Of a stretch of DNA of 64,000 nucleotides, positions 33,351-43,396 are shown in pieces. A program made the translations under genes and the position numbers. How positions within the stretch are numbered: position 1 is the stretch's first letter; the number at the start of each line of letters is the position of its first letter. A model generated the notes under the pieces. That model worked only from the letters and a program-made list of their open reading frames with translations. It searched no databases and was not told the origin of the DNA. Source of the DNA: Seminavis robusta (lineage: Eukaryota > Bacillariophyta > Bacillariophyceae > Naviculales > Naviculaceae); NCBI GenBank assembly GCA_903772945.1, contig CAICTM010000420.1:1-64000 (forward strand), read 5' to 3'.

Positions 33351-34773
33351 ATGGGTTTGTTGCGAACAAATACCGGTAGCCCTCTGTTTCGACGAAAGAC
33401 CACCATGGACGTGTCTGCCATTGAAGCCGAGGTTGACGGCGTGGTTCAACAATCGCCCTTTTTGTTGGCCGCAGAGACTGACGAAGAAGAGCCTCCAAGC
33501 ATCAGCCCAGCCATCTTCCAACGCAAAGAAGTGAAAATAGGGGCCTTGCTGGGTTCAGGCAGCTTCTCTAAGGTCCATGAAGTCGTTGGCTACAAGCTGG
33601 CTGGAAGCAAAAAAAAGCAACCCTCGTCACAATCATCCCAATGGTACGCTTCGTTGGTCCCTTCCTCGCTCTCGTCCGATGTCGGTGTTGTTCCTACTTT
33701 GGAAGACACCAGTCCACAAGATCGAGACCGTACCGAACAACGTCGCTTGGCGCTCTCCGAGTCAACGCTTGACTGTGGAGGCAAAAGTCGCTATGCGATC
33801 AAGTTCATCAAGAAGGAACTCTCCAAGAACCCCCGGGCTTTTAACAGCGCCGCTGCTGATCTGATTCTAGAAGCCAAGTACATGGCAGCACTGGACCATC
33901 CCAACATCCTCAAGTTGAGAGGTTTGGCCACTGGTGGCAGTGCTGGCTTTCTGCGAGGCCATGACGGATTCTTTGTCATTGTGGATCGGCTCCAAGAGAC
34001 GCTCGCGGATCGTATGCTTTGTTGGGAGGACGAGAATCCCCTCAACGACACGCGTCGTTGGAGACAAGGAAAGCTCCCCAAAGACAAGCTGCTACCGCTC
34101 AAGATGGACTATGCTTATCAGATTGCGGATGCACTTGCGTATCTGCACAAGCGCCGAATCCTTTTTCGCGATTTGAAGCCAATGTAAGTTCTCGCTTCGT
34201 GGAGAAGGAAATCAAGTTTTAAAACGACTCAACTCCACCCCCACCACTTTTTTCAAATGCAGGAACTGTGGCTTCAACTCCCGTGAAGGGCACACCGTTC
34301 AGTTGTTTGACTTTGGGCTCTGTCGAGAGTTGCCTTCCGACTCGGATAGCGATTTTGAAGACAACGAACACTTTCACATGTCCGGTGCCGGCACGTACTG
34401 CTACATGGCCCCAGAGATCTTCAACTCCAAGCGATATAACCTCAAGGCTGATGTCTTTTCGTGGTCTATTGTTTTTCATGAAATGATTGCCCAGAGGCGG
34501 TCGTTTGACCATTATTCAGAGTCGGAGCACAAGGAGTTTGTCTGTGAAGTTGGACAACGACCCTCGTTGACCGAGTACAACCTCCCCGAATCTCTCCAAA
34601 CGCTACTATCCCAGGCGTGGGAACAAGACCCAGCGCAGCGGTTGACCATGCAAGAAGTATGTCGTCAACTAATGCCCCTTGTGCGCAGCTCCGCAAACCC
34701 AGACAGTGACGAAAGCGAGCAATCGACCACGGGGTCAGGTGTGAAACCAGGACTGATTTTGAGTCAATCTTAG
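33351..34773 (+). CDS. Serine/threonine protein kinase
   Basis: Two exons, 33351-34183 and 34263-34773, giving 447 aa. The kinase domain starts about residue 62. It has the glycine loop LLGSGSFSKV, the ATP-binding lysine Lys151 in YAIKFIKK after a long Ser-rich insert, hinge VIVDRL, catalytic loop FRDLKPMN (Asp274), LFDFGLC, YMAPEIFNS and a C-lobe ending QRLTMQEVCRQLM. The usual His of the HRD motif is Phe272; the catalytic Asp is kept, so activity is expected. The intron interrupts the codon just after DLKP. The C-terminal tail is short and acidic/Ser-rich. Subfamily not assigned. At least three broken relatives lie within 5 kb on either side. Confidence 0.9.
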
Positions 34774-35005
34774 CTTGTCTACCACTGCTGGCTGCCCCTC
34801 CTTTATAATATTATATACTTGTATGCTACCAACTTTTACACACAAACGCATTGAACGACACCAGTTGTCCTTACAGCTATGCATAGCTAGCTAGTTTGGT
34901 GTACATGCTCCCAAGGGGTCGGTGACTTTCAAAGTTCGTGACATGTGCATGATGTACCGTACGCGAACAGCAGAAGTTGCGTATGATGCACAGGCAGAAC
35001 TCCGA

Positions 35006-35575
35006 CCTCTATGTTTATCAGATTGCTGATGCACTTGCCTATCTGCACAAGCATCGAGTTCTGAACCCAACAATATCGGCTTCCACTCCCGTGAAGGACA
35101 CACGGTTCAGTTGTTTGACTTTGGGCTCTGTCGAGAGTTGCCTTCCGACTCAGATAGCGATTTTGAAGACAACGAACACTTTCACATGTCCTGTGCCGGT
35201 ACGTACTGCTACATGGCCCCAGAGATCTTCAACTCCAAGCGATATAACCTCAAGGCTGATGTCTTTTCATGGTCTATTGTTTTTCATGAAACGATTGCCC
35301 CGAGGCGGTCGTTTGACCATTATTCAGAGTCGGAGCACAAGGAGTTTGTCTGTGAAGTTGGACAATGACCCTCGTTGACCGGGTACAACCTCCCTGAATC
35401 TCTCCAAACGCTACTATCCCAGGCGTGGGAACAAGACGCAGCGCAGCAGTTGGCCATGCAAGAAGTATGTTGTCAACTAAAGCCCCTTGTGCCCGGTTCC
35501 GCAAACCCAGTGACGAAAGCGAGCAGTCGACCACGGGGTTGGGTGTGAAACCAGGACTGATTTTGAGTCAATCTT
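35006..35575 (+). pseudogene. Truncated tandem kinase copy lacking the parental intron
   Basis: High nucleotide identity to the 3' half of the kinase at 33351, from QIADALAYLHK to the C-terminus. The similarity continues through the 3' flank (TTTATAAT, ACACACAAA, TTTCAAAG-TCGT) to about 35770. The 79-bp parental intron is absent, a 12-bp gap removes the Arg-Asp of the catalytic loop, and a CGA to TGA change stops the frame at 35366-35368. The N-lobe is missing. Non-functional as a kinase. Confidence 0.85.
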
Positions 35576-36348
35576 AGCTTGCGTTTGATGCCCCTCCTTT
35601 ATAATAATATACTTGTTATGCTACCAACTAGTATTTACACACAAATGCATTCAACGACGCCAGCTGACCTTACTTGTACAATGACATGCATACAGCTACC
35701 GGTACCGTACTACCTAGCTAGTTGTATGACCATACTTGCCCCCAAGTGACTCGTTGGCTTTCAAAGCTCGTTCTTGATTACTCCAAAGGCACCATACAAA
35801 ACTTTATGGGCGGATCAGAGGAGCGAGCACCATGCATGCATGACAACGGGGGCAGCACAAAGGATACCATACCGGTACCTTCGGCTGCTGGTCCATCGCG
35901 AACGCCCGTGGGCTTTGGCGCAAGATTCGGTTCATCAACAATGTAGCGAGGTCGGCCAGGAAACCATGCTCTGTCTCACAACAACCACTTCAAAGCGACT
36001 AAAAGTGAGCAAAATATGCTCCATATTCACAAAAAGGAGGAGGTTAGAAATGCCATGGTTGTGAAAACTTGCATGCTTGTCATATGGAGCCAAGAGCCAA
36101 GACCTCCATCCACTCAATAATGGCCGCTACCTAGCCAGCCACAGCCAATTTTGCGGTTGCCTCGCCTGACGTTGCAGCAAAGTTTTTACGGGATGTCTAT
36201 CAAAGCTTATTTTGTGCAGTAATTGACTAAATTTGGAGCAAATTTGAGCGAAAGATCCGAAACTGCATCCACAAATCCACAACTTTTGCCTTCAAGGCTT
36301 ATTGAAGAAGCTTCAAAACAACAGATCCATACAAAGGCATTGTTCAAG
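35576..36348. other. Intergenic, kinase-copy 3' flank and Hog-gene promoter
   Basis: The first 200 bp are the duplicated 3' flank of the kinase. The rest has a GTACCGGTACC-type cluster near 35700 and no supported gene. The last part should contain the promoter of the gene at 36349. Confidence 0.4.
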
Positions 36349-38065
36349 ATGAAGCTTTTCGGTTGCACCAACTTGATCACCTTGCTGGTTTGCCTCACTT
36401 TGAGGGTGATCTCTGCGAAGAAAAATGCAGCCACTACGTTCTGGAATAGGATGAGTGAGGGCGAAATTGAGATGAAGGAGAACAACAGCAGGCAGCTTTC
36501 ATCATCTGATCAGACGAACAAGCAACGAAGGTTGAATACAGTGGTTCACACTGGCACCGTCGTTATTGACTATGCGTTTTTCAATGGGGAAGAGGTTTAT
36601 ACCCCCCTTGGCAGCGAGAGGCAAGGTATCGAAAGAATCACCCAAGCCTTTTATCGCCAAGTCTTTGCAGCTGCCTTCCCACCGCCATACTCCAACGCAT
36701 TTGTAACTTATACCCAGGACGGAATTGTTAACGATCGCTTGTTGAGAATTTTCTACAATGTGGAAGTCCTGTATACGACACAAAGCGAGGGGGGTGTCCC
36801 CAGTGTGGACGCAACGAGGGCGGCAGCGGTTAGATTCGATTTTGACGACTATCTCAATGACTTCGTCAACCTTGCAGAACCGCATGATGGTATCTGGCCA
36901 CAGTAAGTTATGGAGGGAAGCGTATACATACTTTGCCAGTTGCTTTCAGATTATCAGACTCACGCTACTTCTTCACATCGCTTTGCTTGTTTTTGTTGTT
37001 TCACCCGCTTACCCCAATAGTGCCACAAGTGCGTTTGTCTTTACTTTGGACAATTCATTCTCATCAGCATCTGTAAGCGGTGGCTCCGGCTCCGGCTCTG
37101 GTTCCTCTTCTGGCGGTGGCTCCGGTTCTTCTGGTAGTTCTGGCGGTTCTTCTGGTCCTTCCGATGATCGTTCTGGTCCTTCCCCTAGTAATGAAGGAAA
37201 TCGAGCAGGCTTCAACATCTGCTTTTCTGGCGACACAACAATCGATGTTCTAGGCCAAGGAATTGTGAGAATGAGCGCTTTGAAGGTTGGTGATAGGGTC
37301 AATATTGGCAATGATGAGTACTCAACTGTCTATGGCTTTGGTCATTTGGACAACTCCAAGTCCAACGAATACCTGAGGGTTCACACAAAAGGGAAAGATG
37401 GTTCCCGGTTGTCACCCTTGGAGATTTCCGATAAGCATTTGATCCCGATCAAGGGCTCGACAACTGACGGATCGAGGACCGCCACAACGCTACAAGCAAG
37501 CAAGTTGCGGTTGAATGATATTCTCTACGGAAAGGGAGAATCCGAGTATGTTGTTACAAAGCTACAACATGTCACTCGAAGAGGTGCCTATCTGCCTTTG
37601 ACAAAAGAAGGCAAGGTTCTCGTGAATGGAATTGTCGCATCGGCCTACGTTTCCATCTTCGACGATGCTCCGAGTGTGATCAGCTTGGTCACCAAGGTGG
37701 TATCTGAAGAAACTTTCTTTGGCTTGTTTGTCTCTCCTTTCCGTTTGATATGTGGAAAGATGTCTTTCACTGATGTTTGCACTAGCGAGAGCATGTTTGA
37801 CAAGGAGACAGGAATCTGGCATTGGCTGTTGTGGGGCCAACGACTGACTATCTCTGTCGATGGTGCCAATGCAGTATTGCAAGTAGTTGGTGTTGCACTG
37901 GCACTGGTTGTTCTCGCGATTGTGAACGCTTTGGAATGGCTCTGGACGATGAGACTCTGGACAATTGCAGTTCTGTCAGTTTGGTATGTTTTGGGAATAA
38001 AGGTGAAGATCGACAACGAGAATGTGAGAGCAAAGCAGGCAAACGAGAAGGAGAAGTCGATATGA
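36349..38065 (+). CDS. Secretory-pathway protein with Hedgehog-type Hint (Hog) autoprocessing domain
   Basis: Exons 36349-36902 and 37021-38065 give 532 aa. The order is: signal peptide (residues 1-22), a unique N-terminal domain (about 60-200), a Gly/Ser linker (about 204-230), a Hint domain from Cys252, then a hydrophobic C-terminal region with one or two TM helices (about 470-510). Hint evidence: ICFSGDTTIDV (Cys252 nucleophile), MSALKVGDRV, LEISDKHLIPI (Ser321-x-x-His324 in place of Hedgehog's Thr-x-x-His), LRLNDILY and the Hedgehog-like GAYLPLTKEGKVLVNGIVAS. In Hedgehog this module cleaves itself and can attach a sterol. Differences: the residue before Cys is Ile, not Gly, and the conserved late Cys (SCYA) is Ala here. 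Cleavage would release the N-terminal part. No Hedgehog signalling domain is present. Confidence 0.88.
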
Positions 38066-38545
38066 GATAGATGTGGTGCGTACTACTATACAAACATGCA
38101 CCTTTGAGCCGATTGATGTTAATTTAAAAAGAAACCACTACAGATAGCTAGCTGGCTGCCTGCTATGTAGTTGCAAAGGTATATGAGCATTTGTACACTG
38201 CATGGACGAACGGGGTTGCTGTACCGGTAGCCGGCCCCCGATTTCGATGATTGATCATTCAATTGAATCTTTCATGAGAATCTGAATCGATCATTCAGGC
38301 TGCGGAAGGCACGAGCCCATGTTGAGAGTGTGGGAGTCGAGTCGAGTACGACTAAACGCTTCCGAGAACATTCGTCGTTGACTCTGGGCTGCGAGGGGCT
38401 GGCTAAACCCTAGTTGCACCGAACATAATGCCATAGCTCAATGATAGTGTTTGAGCGTTTGTTTGGTTGCCAGCAACGATTCTAAACATAGAAGCTCCAT
38501 TCGTCCCCCCTTCTGTTGTGGCTGTCAGGCAGGCTTCATGGGAGC
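38066..38545. other. Intergenic
   Basis: 3' flank of the Hog gene. Contains ATTGATCATTCA-type short repeats near 38247-38300 and GAGTCGAGTCGAG simple sequence; no gene seen. Confidence 0.35.
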
Positions 38546-38738
38546 AACATCCAAACTTGATCAAATGCCGGCGACTTGCACAAGGGTGGACACATGCATT
38601 TGGTGAGCGCCATGATGGAATCTTTGTCGTTATAGATCGAGTAGAACCTCTTGATCACCGCATGCATCGTTGGAGAGATCATCTCTACCGATACCGCAAG
38701 TGCCGCCAAGAGAGCATTTCAAGACAGATCAACTATTT
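38546..38738 (+). pseudogene. Kinase fragment, copy 3
   Basis: Encodes QHPNLIKCRRLAQGWTHAFG then ERHDGIFVVIDRV, closest to the fragment at 30472-30570 (shared LA-x-GWT-x-AFGE). It continues with GCATTTCAAGAC-GATCAACTA, also shared with copy 1 near 30602. The kinase match stops at about 38738, where a different gene fragment begins. Only a small piece of the N-lobe is present. Confidence 0.75.
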
Positions 38739-38741
38739 ATT

Positions 38742-38990
38742 CATCGCTGTCTCTGCGTCCACTGGATCGGAAAACCATTATTGAATCTGCCAAGAAGACT
38801 GGCCGTGTGGTGGCCCTGGAGCAAGGTTGGCCACAATGTGGTATTTCCAGTGAGATTGCTGCCATCTCGATGGAAACAGATGCCTTCAAGATGCTCCCAT
38901 GCGTGGAGCGAGTCACTGGTGCTGATGTTCCAATGCACTATGCTGCAGATTTGGAAAAGGCAGATTTTGCCACAGGTGGAAGCTGCAGGG
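38742..38990 (+). pseudogene. Fragment of pyruvate dehydrogenase E1 beta subunit
   Basis: The frame reads LRPLDRKTIIESAKKTGRVV, then ALEQGWPQCGISSEIAA and VERVTGADVPMHYAADLEK. This is the C-terminal (transketolase-C) part of the E1 beta subunit of pyruvate dehydrogenase. The N-terminal pyrimidine-binding domain is missing, there is no start, and the match decays after about 38990. It directly abuts the kinase fragment, so this is rearranged gene debris and not a working gene. Confidence 0.8.
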
Positions 38991-40848
38991 GCTGCAATTT
39001 TAAAAACGAACAACGTACCGTTCCATGGCAGCTTGTGAGCACAAACTCTGGTTCGGCTTTCTCTTCACTGCTTGTCAGCCACTCCTTATGCCATGTGAGC
39101 CACTAGCATGTAAACATGTGACTAGTCTACTACGGTAGTCTTCATTGTTTTGTGTTTGCTGTATCTCTACTTGCGCTGTGTCTTTCCGCTGTAGGACGAA
39201 CACGATGGGATGAGCAGGCATTACAAACGGAATCCATCGGTACTACTATGGACACCGATAGCCTGCTCCATCTGGCACTTGCCCTCTGTGAAATCATGGC
39301 CGTCCTAGCTATTGACCCGGGGCAGACCAATGTCCGCTACGTGCACTATGAGCCAGATCCCTACGTACTACAGGCAGGTATGCAACTATGATACGCCAGA
39401 TTTGAACCCGTATTTGCTAGCTAGAATAGTTTCCTCTTACAGCGGGTGCTGGGGAGTCAGACTGATTTGGTACAGTAGACACGATCCGCATTTGCCAATG
39501 AAGGAAGAGCGCTACAGCTACCGTTGTCAAAGGACCAGCCACACAACGAATGGGGCTTGTTGTCATGATTTTGCTAGCTAGAGTCGAGTCGAGTCTGCTG
39601 GGAATACGATTTCGAAGCACGTTCATTCCATGAATAAAACAAAACATCATGAAACTAGAACTCCACTGTCATCTTGACACCAGGGAACCATGAGTGTCCT
39701 ACTATAATAGCTAGCAGGGCGGATGACGAAGACGCCAATAATTGTAAATTCCATGATGACAAGCTAGCTACCCATGAAGAGGGATCACCATTTCTGTGAT
39801 TGAAACGATGGCAGAATAACGGCTTTCTATTCATTCTGCTTCCAAGAGCCGCAGCTGGCTGCTTGCTTGGCTGTGCTCTGAGTCGATGCAGGCAGGTGAC
39901 GTGGGGGACCAACCAGCCCTCTCCTTTTGTTTTGGATTGCAACAGCTGGCATCGTCGTCGTCCTTTGCGAACAACGTCATACGCGACTTTGTGAATCATA
40001 TTGTGGCAAGCGGGGCGGCCTGGTACATCGACTACGTGAAGATCGTCTGCATCCCCGTTGTTGTCGAATCACAGGCCGCCAAGGCAAACTCTTCGGAAGA
40101 GTCGAGTGAGTCCACGACGGGCTGTCTTTGCTTCGCTTTATCCATTTTTGATTGGACTTGGGCGGTCTGCAAATGTTTCGTACAATCATTTTCTCACCAT
40201 CTTCCAAGCGAAGTGACAACAACATCTTCAAAAGTTCTCCAACAACAAAAAGTACAAGCGTCAAGGAAATAGGTCAGGTAAGAGTGCGTTTTGTAATCTG
40301 TAGAATAATTGAAAGTGGATTGGGTTTTTGTTGGATGAAGTTGTTGTGTTGGTGGGTGTTCGCGAAATCTTGGGTAAGCTTCGAAGACTGTCATTCTGGA
40401 GCAGTAGGCTTGGGAACGACCTCCATTTTTTCAACACGAAAGAAGGACAATGGCGCCTTCGATCAAAGAAAGAGGATTGCGGCGAACAACAACGGTTCTA
40501 TTCTTCTCTCTCTTGTCATTTTTCGGAATTGTTGTTGCTTGCTTTCTTGAAAGTGAGGATTCTGGTGTCTTTGCGACATGGATGAGAACCTCCAAATGAC
40601 CCAATCAAAAAGCATTCGGCTCGCCCGTTGAACTTCTTCCACGTCATGGCGCAACGATGATGCTGCTGTTTGGTCGTTGCGCGTTGAGCACAAACGTCTA
40701 AAAGCAAAAGGAAGATACCACTCACACCACTGTCCCCTTGCCTTCTGCTTGTTGCTCCTCCCCAATCTTTCTTGTATCCATCCAACCCGATCTGTGCTCT
40801 CAGTAAAGCTGGACTGTTGTGTTTTGTATTGTTGTTTGTTATTGAAAG
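38991..40848. other. Intergenic
   Basis: No supported gene. Two ORFs were considered: 39152-39391 (79 aa) and 39886-40272 (128 aa, ATG start, Ser-rich, no domain). Neither has homology that I recognise. The right end (about 40500-40848) should carry the promoter and leader of the gene at 40849. Confidence 0.4.
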
Positions 40849-41613
40849 ATGAGTTTAGTGGGAAAAGATGTAGAAGTCTCGTATGCCGGCACAGCGGCGA
40901 CGGAGACGGATGAAATCAGTTCGGATGATGAGGTTCATCGTCCTCTATCTCCAGAGTCGGGAGCGGAAGCTCTCTTTATGTCAGGGCTGCGAACGACAAA
41001 CATCTCGGCAAATGCCTTGGCCACTGAACTCCGCAAGAATTCGCGTCCCTTTCGTTCCAATTCCACGGTAGCCACTGACGATTATGCTTCTGCTTATGAC
41101 AATTTGGACGATCTCATGAACAACAACAACATTAAAGAATCTCCGCCAGGCATCTCCAAGGAACCCATTTACGAATTCGAAGAAGAACCAAAAAGCACAA
41201 TGTCTACACCCGCTGCAACCACAAGTCCCGCTGACGAAGGCGTCAAGGTCGATGCCGCTTCCAACGTCTATGGAGTCGCCAAGAATGTCTGGGGATGGGG
41301 AAAGGAACAAATCGTTATTTCTACCTTTCTTGGAATCACTGAGGCCGTTGCCGGAAAGGTCGTTGGTATTGTAGGAACTGACCTGGAAGAAATTGATCAC
41401 AACATCACGCCTCAGTTGACAAACTTCGACAACAGCGTCATCAACCCTGCTATCAATGCCATTGTGGGAATTGTCCTTAATGCCGCTGGAAAGTCCGAAA
41501 ACTTTGTCAAGCCCATTGTTGTCTCCATTCTGAAGCCCATTGGCCTTATCAAGAGCAAGGATTCTGTCGCACCCGAGTTGACCAACACTCCTCAACCAAC
41601 CGCAGTCAACTAA
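40849..41613 (+). CDS. Unknown protein with C-terminal apolar region
   Basis: Single exon, 254 aa. Residues 1-130 are acidic, Ser/Asn-rich and probably disordered. Residues about 137-235 are apolar and lack clear charged breaks: VYGVAKNVWGWGKEQIV, then an amphipathic or hairpin-like stretch with many Val/Ile/Gly and INAIVGIVLNAAG. This could lie on a membrane or lipid droplet surface, as some stramenopile droplet proteins do, but that is only a guess. No catalytic motif and no signal peptide. Confidence 0.65.
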   Translation: MSLVGKDVEVSYAGTAATETDEISSDDEVHRPLSPESGAEALFMSGLRTTNISANALATELRKNSRPFRSNSTVATDDYASAYDNLDDLMNNNNIKESPPGISKEPIYEFEEEPKSTMSTPAATTSPADEGVKVDAASNVYGVAKNVWGWGKEQIVISTFLGITEAVAGKVVGIVGTDLEEIDHNITPQLTNFDNSVINPAINAIVGIVLNAAGKSENFVKPIVVSILKPIGLIKSKDSVAPELTNTPQPTAVN

Positions 41614-42517
41614 GTATCCTTGTCCATTCTATTTGCTTTGCTTGCTTGATTGCTCTGCCTGATACCCAACCACGTGGCACTGCTGTTACATACGGTACAT
41701 GTGATCATTGACACAACAACGAGGAGAAAGGAGAAAACGTATTCGGTGAAATTTTTAGAAAGACCATGTGATATACAGTAAAAGTTAATCCTTCTCATGA
41801 TTGTGCGCTATCCTTGAGAGTTTCTTGAAAAATATTTCTGAACGCAGCGTAGTGTACAAACTGAAGTCGTGGAGGTTGTGTTGAGGAGTCTCATTTAGGA
41901 AATTGACGGTAGCGGAAGGTACGGATATTATGGCCAAGAAAATCGTAACTGCTGGACTCTATCTGTACCGTACGTACCGGTGCCTTCAATGTACTAGATG
42001 CGCATTCAAGAATACTGGTAGACAGAAGGAATATGGCGGGCACCTTTCTTGTCTCAAGATATCAAGCTTTTAAAAGTTACTTGGCTGTCGAGGCATCAAA
42101 CCTCCCTGGTTCCACGGATACCGGCAGTAGGGTAGCCACGATTGGGGGCTTCCAGCTGCGGTTGTGAGGCGGGGGGGAGAGGAAGCAACAGTCTTTTCAT
42201 GTTTGCCCCGGTCTGTTCTGTTGCGCCCATAGCCAGCTAGTGGCTGGCTACTTGAAGTAGATTCGTTTTGGACTCCACTGGACCTGACTGACAGGGACTC
42301 AGTCCACCAGCTCCCCCGATCCCAGGCAAACTTGGCTAGTAGAGAAGTGAAGGCGGGTGCCTCTTTACGGCAGAGGCTTAGTCACTGGCTATTTCGCTAG
42401 TTAGAAAAAGTAGAGGAGAGTTGTTTCTGTTTTTCTGTATTATATTATATGCATTACATGTTGCTTTCCTTATTTTGGGTGCCTTCTTTTCAGGCACAGT
42501 ATGATGTCACCCCACGC
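41614..42517. other. Convergent spacer
   Basis: Lies between two convergent genes. Contains GTACCGTACGTACCGG near 41965 and GC-rich sequence near 42160-42180 (a G-run of seven). No supported gene. Confidence 0.4.
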
Positions 42518-43396
42518 TTACAAAGGACAAATCTTTGACAGCAGAATGTCGAAATTGTCCACTTGATCGTCGGACTGTTGGCACTCAGGAGTCATGTAGT
42601 CGAAGGAAGGGAAGTTGAGACTATCCGGAGAGATCATTGCGGGAAGGGGTTCGTCGTCGTGAAGCAAGAGATGGTCCACGCTCGACAGGTCCAGCTGGAA
42701 GGTTTTGTCGCAAGTAGCAATATCACCAGGAAACACGGGCATATTCATGGCGGCAGCAATCTCGAAAGCCTTGGGCTCCATGACACGACGACGCTTGGGG
42801 GCCGGGCTGGCTGGAGCAGACTCGGGGCCGGATTCGAAGCTCACGACACTGATCTCAGAAAGGCGTCTGGAAGACTTGGGAGGCGTAGAGGGCTTGGGAG
42901 GTGTAGAGGGCTTGGAGGGTGTGGAGCTGCTCTTGGGTGCAACGGGTTTGACGTCGGTGGCATCGGTTGTGGCGGCAGCGGCTTCTCGGCGGCGCTTCTT
43001 TGCCTTGGTGGATGACTTGTATTGGTCATCGAGGTATTCACGGAAGGTTCCTCCAACCTTTTCTCGTGCGATGGCGTCTCCGCAGGCGAAGTACCATCCG
43101 CCAATGTTTCTGATGAAGCCACCTCCGGGGCTGAGCTCTCGGACCTTGTCGACGATGTCAGAGACGACGGCAGATTTTTCCAATCTTGAGGAAGCACCAG
43201 AGTATCTCTCGAGGTAGTTCTCGATGAGCTTTCGGAAGTGAGCGTTGTGCTTGTAGGCGGCCTTTCCTCTCTGGCAGATGACATCCAACTCGTGAGGGCA
43301 GTATTCTTCTCCGAGAGGCTTCATCTTCTCTGAGGTGGTCTTGACGGTCTTGGCAATGCTTGCAATGTTGCTCTTGGCAAGGATATTGGAGATCAT
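42518..43396 (-). CDS. DUF6824-domain protein, putative DNA-associated regulator
   Basis: Single exon, 292 aa. Residues about 36-125 match the DUF6824 pattern that is expanded in diatoms: DVICQRGKAAYKHNAHFRKL, a K-S-A-V-V-S-D-I-V helix, GGGFIRNIGGWYFACGD and AREKVGGTFREYL. Then comes a basic KKRRRE patch like a nuclear signal, a Pro/Ser linker with PSTPPKPSTPPK repeats, a second basic cluster KRRR and an acidic, Asp/Leu-rich C-terminus that could be an activation region. The layout suggests a nuclear regulator, but the domain's function is not established. Confidence 0.8.
   Translation of the reverse strand: MISNILAKSNIASIAKTVKTTSEKMKPLGEEYCPHELDVICQRGKAAYKHNAHFRKLIENYLERYSGASSRLEKSAVVSDIVDKVRELSPGGGFIRNIGGWYFACGDAIAREKVGGTFREYLDDQYKSSTKAKKRRREAAAATTDATDVKPVAPKSSSTPSKPSTPPKPSTPPKSSRRLSEISVVSFESGPESAPASPAPKRRRVMEPKAFEIAAAMNMPVFPGDIATCDKTFQLDLSSVDHLLLHDDEPLPAMISPDSLNFPSFDYMTPECQQSDDQVDNFDILLSKICPL

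Noticed and set aside
39886-40272. 128-aa plus-strand ORF with ATG start
   Set aside because: Ser-rich, no domain, and no supporting gene structure. Not excluded, but not supportable from sequence.
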